From positions 1 to 64,000 of the forward strand of contig JACZKQ010000175.1 of assembly GCA_014859965.1 (NCBI GenBank): 64,000 bases of DNA, in the 5' to 3' direction. Under the pieces are notes generated by a model. That model did no database searches and was not told where the DNA came from. It was given only the letters and a program-made list of their open reading frames with translations. This DNA comes from Phycisphaerae bacterium (lineage in GTDB: Bacteria > Planctomycetota > Phycisphaerae > Sedimentisphaerales > Anaerohalosphaeraceae). Made by a program: the position numbers and the translations under genes. Positions 61,635 through 64,000 of the stretch are shown one piece after another. Position 1 is the first letter of the stretch. Each line of letters starts with the position of its first letter.

Positions 61635-62956
61635 CGCCCTCGGAAATTGAAAATGCGATTCGCAGTGCACGAGCGACGACCCGCGCGGAAACCGACGCGC
61701 GTATAATCGCCGCGGCCGAAGCGGCAATGGAAAACTTAAATCAACAAGAATCCACATCTGTTCGCAGGCGTGGAATACTAAGGAGACTAATCATGAACCA
61801 CAGAATTACCAAACTCGCCGTCGCGGCAGGCGTTACGGCCGCGGCCATGTTGTGCATTCATCATTTCGGCGGCTCGATCGACGGGACAAGCGTCGCCTGG
61901 TCGCAGGTGGTCGAAGAGATGAACCAGTATACACGGTACAAATGCCGCCAGCGCGTGGTGCGTAAAGAAGGCCCGCACATACCGGCCATGCAGGTTTATC
62001 ATCTTAACCTTCAGCAGCGGCGGCAGGAGGTCGAGGACGGGTCGATTCATGTCATCGACATGCGCGGCGCCGATGCGATCACCGTGGAGCTTTACCCGGA
62101 CAAGAAGAAGGCGACGGTGACGAGACTGGTCGGGTTCGGGCCGCGAAGCGACCCGCACATCATCGAGATGGTCAAGCGATTCGAGCAGGAATCGACCGAA
62201 CGGCTGGGCACGAAGGAATTGAACGGCAAGACCCTGCAGGGCTTTCGGCACCAGCCGAATGAACACAATGATTTCACCGTGTGGGTCGATCCGGTGACGA
62301 AGCTGCCAGTCGAGATCGAGCTGAGGCACACGAATCGCGGGCAGACTATTTACCTGGACCAGTTCGGGTTCGATTTCGAGCTGCCGCCGGGTGCGTTCAG
62401 CACGGACGTGCCGGAGGGATATGAGGTGAAGACCATTCTTCAGGATTACCGGCCGGTCGAGACTAAAACGATCACCGCCCAGGACATGCGCACCGGCCTC
62501 AACCATGCGGCCTACACCGTCGGCGATCTCGCATGGGCGAAGGAGGTTCGCCTGCTGCAGACTACCGACCCGCTCACGCGGCAGGGCGCCGTCTACCTGA
62601 CAGCCATCGCCACCGACGACGGCAACCTCATCATCCTTGATCAATCGAACACCCAAATCGACTTTAAAGAAGCTTTGATGGCATGGATCAACAAGGAAAG
62701 ACTCACCCTCGCAGCACCCAACGGCACAAAACTCTACACCCACCCCAACGGCGCCGAGTACGCCCGCCTCTACCTCGAAAGCCTCGCCAAGGCATCGCCC
62801 GACATGTTCGACACAAAGGACCTCAGCAAGGAACGCTTCACCCGAATGATCCTAATGCCGGACGAAACCATTCTGGGCCTTGCAGCCAACAAACATATGA
62901 GCGATGAGCGCCTGCAGGAACTTGTGGAGGCGCTGAAGGAGATCAGGGAGAAGTGA
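61631..62956 (+). CDS. membrane-bound LolA-like partner of the sigma factor
   Basis: This 441-residue protein has a cytosolic N-terminus of about 65 residues, a membrane helix at about 62-78 and a large extracytoplasmic part. The N-terminus is where an anti-sigma domain would sit, though no ZAS zinc motif (HxxxCxxC) is visible. The periplasmic part (about 90-265) resembles LolA-like lipoprotein-sorting domains ('WSQVVEEMNQYTRYKCRQ', 'VELYPDKKKATVTRLVGF', 'VWVDPVTKLPVEIEL'). A C-terminal domain of about 160 residues is unassigned. AGGAGG lies just before the ATG. Coupled translation suggests it controls the sigma factor. A terminator follows. Confidence 0.8.
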   Translation: MTPSEIENAIRSARATTRAETDARIIAAAEAAMENLNQQESTSVRRRGILRRLIMNHRITKLAVAAGVTAAAMLCIHHFGGSIDGTSVAWSQVVEEMNQYTRYKCRQRVVRKEGPHIPAMQVYHLNLQQRRQEVEDGSIHVIDMRGADAITVELYPDKKKATVTRLVGFGPRSDPHIIEMVKRFEQESTERLGTKELNGKTLQGFRHQPNEHNDFTVWVDPVTKLPVEIELRHTNRGQTIYLDQFGFDFELPPGAFSTDVPEGYEVKTILQDYRPVETKTITAQDMRTGLNHAAYTVGDLAWAKEVRLLQTTDPLTRQGAVYLTAIATDDGNLIILDQSNTQIDFKEALMAWINKERLTLAAPNGTKLYTHPNGAEYARLYLESLAKASPDMFDTKDLSKERFTRMILMPDETILGLAANKHMSDERLQELVEALKEIREK

Positions 62957-63010
62957 TCCTGCACCGCGGGCATCGCGACAGCGGCACATGCAGATCGTGC
63001 CAAATCGATA

Positions 63011-63043
63011 GACCCTCGGATCGCCGTCCGGGGGTCTTTTTTG
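63011..63043 (+). terminator. rho-independent terminator
   Basis: A 10-bp stem (GACCCTCGGA with TCCGGGGGTC, one G-T pair, 6-nt loop) is followed by six T. It lies 55 nt after the LolA-like gene. Confidence 0.88.
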
Positions 63044-63100
63044 TTTTGAGGGGGCAAATGACACAGCGGTGATGCCGACGGCAAGCTTCGTGGAGAGGGT

Positions 63101-63117
63101 CCAGGACGCCGTTTGCG
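63101..63117 (+). repeat. 17-bp direct repeat, right copy
   Basis: Identical to 60946-60962. It marks the other side of the sigma-factor pair, just past its terminator. Confidence 0.6.
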
Positions 63118-63220
63118 GGGTATTACGCTGCGGGTGCTGATAGAGGCGGCTATATTTGCCTATACGTGTCGGGCCAATGAGAATAATATGCATCGAAAAC
63201 TGTTTGCATCTCGCTTCGGC

Positions 63221-63295
63221 TCTCCTTATAATGAGTATACTTACGATGATCTGGACCGTTTGAACAGGCGCGGCCGGATACTGAGGCGTTTGTGA
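63221..63295 (+). pseudogene. Rhs/YD-repeat fragment C
   Basis: About 25 codons contain 'SPYNEYTYDDLDRLNRRGR', a clear YD-repeat (YTYDDLDRL) cut off by a stop. There is no other Rhs sequence around it. The arrangement of scrap, palindrome and small lipoprotein gene repeats that of the island at 46.9-50.8 kb. Confidence 0.7.
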
Positions 63296-63358
63296 TAAAT
63301 ATGTGTGGCAACAGACCGGCATTCAGACGTTGCAGGAGGAGAGTCATATGTCGAAGGC

Positions 63359-63373
63359 CGGGGTCTGACCCCT
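63359..63373. repeat. GGGGTCTGACCCC palindrome, copy 2
   Basis: CGGGGTCTGACCCCT is followed by TTGATTA, closely matching 49666-49680 and its flank. Confidence 0.75.
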
Positions 63374-63421
63374 TTGATTATAATGACCTTTTAATTTGCT
63401 TCTGTTTGAAAGGTTCAGTTA

Positions 63422-63892
63422 ATGATAGACGTTTTTGGAAAGAGAATGATCGCCATGCGGTGGTTGGGCGTGATCTGTTTTATGCTTGTATGTACAGGGT
63501 GCCGCAAGGACAAAACGCCTGAAGAGTCGCGAAAAGAAATGATTGAGAAATGGGGCGGCTATGCGAATGCGGGCCAGTGTTGGTTTTTGTTTAAGTTTCA
63601 AGAACCTGTGAATGGTGAGATTGCATATGCGTTTCAGTCTGCGGTCGGTAACCCTCCCCCTGGGAACTCTTATAACAAGTACGTCGGACTGGAAAGTTTA
63701 CTCAGTGGTCTTGATGCAATCCAGAAGCCTTGTACGTTGGTTCTAAATCACTTCTTAGCATCTCAATACCCCCGAGGAACTGACGAACTGGCTGAGCTTT
63801 CTCAGGCGGAAGTGGATGAATTGGAAGCACTGCTGAAAGCCAAGAAAATTGATGATGTCAACGTGCAGTATTGGGTTGTTGGAGAAAGATGA
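63422..63892 (+). CDS. small lipoprotein, unknown
   Basis: This predicted lipoprotein has up to 156 residues. The signal is 'MRWLGVICFMLVCTGCRKD', with a slightly atypical lipobox (Cys-Thr-Gly-Cys). Starts at 63422, 63446 (GGAAAG upstream) or 63455 are possible. The mature part has 'WGGYANAGQCWFLFKFQEP', an Asn/Pro/Gly loop and a C-terminal acidic helix ('LAELSQAEVDELEALLKAKK'). It is AT-richer than the core genes. I do not recognise the family. An immunity lipoprotein is possible from context. Confidence 0.6.
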   Translation: MIDVFGKRMIAMRWLGVICFMLVCTGCRKDKTPEESRKEMIEKWGGYANAGQCWFLFKFQEPVNGEIAYAFQSAVGNPPPGNSYNKYVGLESLLSGLDAIQKPCTLVLNHFLASQYPRGTDELAELSQAEVDELEALLKAKKIDDVNVQYWVVGER

Positions 63893-63935
63893 GGGGGACA
63901 CAGAACGCGAGGGTGCTTTTGTGATGGACGGGTGG

Positions 63936-63995
63936 TGATGCGGGCGACTTGAAGTGTGGGTGCGGGCAGTTGGAGACGTTTGTATGGGCGGGAGA
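63936..63995 (-). repeat. dispersed 60-nt repeat, copy 2 (inverted)
   Basis: The reverse complement aligns with 57096-57156, with about four fifths of positions matching by eye. It lies at the very end of the window in a stretch without a gene. Confidence 0.6.
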
Positions 63996-64000
63996 GTGTG

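Noticed and set aside
1-64000. CRISPR arrays, tRNA or rRNA genes, complete insertion sequences and prophage genes
   Set aside because: I looked for regularly spaced repeats, tRNA T-loop patterns, transposase motifs and phage structural genes and found none. A covariance-model search could still reveal a small RNA.

Overview
The window looks like the chromosome of a GC-rich, Gram-negative planctomycete, most likely of the Phycisphaerae / Sedimentisphaerales type. I infer this from gene content, not from a search: secreted right-handed beta-helix proteins with dockerin-like and LamG domains, Tat-exported Gfo/Idh/MocA oxidoreductases and an aldo/keto reductase, a GH130-like enzyme, an LptE-type outer-membrane lipoprotein, a short 'QKSTGPRT' protein and an ECF sigma factor overlapping a membrane-bound LolA-like partner. 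No rRNA, tRNA, CRISPR array, complete insertion sequence or prophage was seen.

Region by region. 1-6.5 kb: the 3' part of a large secreted beta-helix/dockerin/LamG protein, a LOG-family hydrolase, endonuclease III and a GH130-like enzyme. 6.7-14 kb: the addB-addA recombination nuclease, translationally coupled, behind a clear sigma-70 promoter. 14-18.2 kb: a glycolytic cluster of PPi-type phosphofructokinase, pyruvate kinase and a Gly/Lys-type (probably ATP-using) phosphofructokinase. 18.4-30.4 kb: housekeeping and envelope genes (ftsY, dnaA, a sensor kinase, an HtrA protease, ftsH, lptE, a BamD-like TPR protein, a thioesterase) and a lipoprotein gene interrupted by one in-frame UGA. 30.5-35.8 kb: carbohydrate or surface genes. 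35.9-41.7 kb: a complete hypFCDEAB set for [NiFe]-hydrogenase maturation, with no hydrogenase subunits in view. 41.9-46.8 kb: a second Gfo/Idh/MocA protein, an aldo/keto reductase and a DinG-type helicase.

46.9-50.8 kb is an AT-richer accessory island. Degenerate Rhs/YD-repeat scraps alternate with small membrane or secreted orphan genes and short palindromic repeats. The same arrangement recurs at 63.1-63.9 kb. From 50.8 to 58.7 kb come a transglutaminase-like protein, a two-gene CBASS antiphage operon (patatin-like CapV plus a CD-NTase with a C-terminal AGS-C-like domain), a decayed-looking gene behind it and two small planctomycete-type genes. From 58.8 kb to the end are recG, the sigma/anti-sigma-like pair, an Rhs scrap and a small lipoprotein.

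The strongest unusual signal is at 28.9-30.4 kb. Two open frames are contiguous, share one frame and are separated only by a single UGA. Just after the UGA is an 8-bp hairpin with a UGU loop, 23 nt from the UGA, which fits the general bacterial SECIS rules. Read through, they give one 472-residue ThuA-like lipoprotein with a predicted selenocysteine at position 171 in a U-x-C arrangement. A nonsense mutation or sequencing error remains the main alternative.
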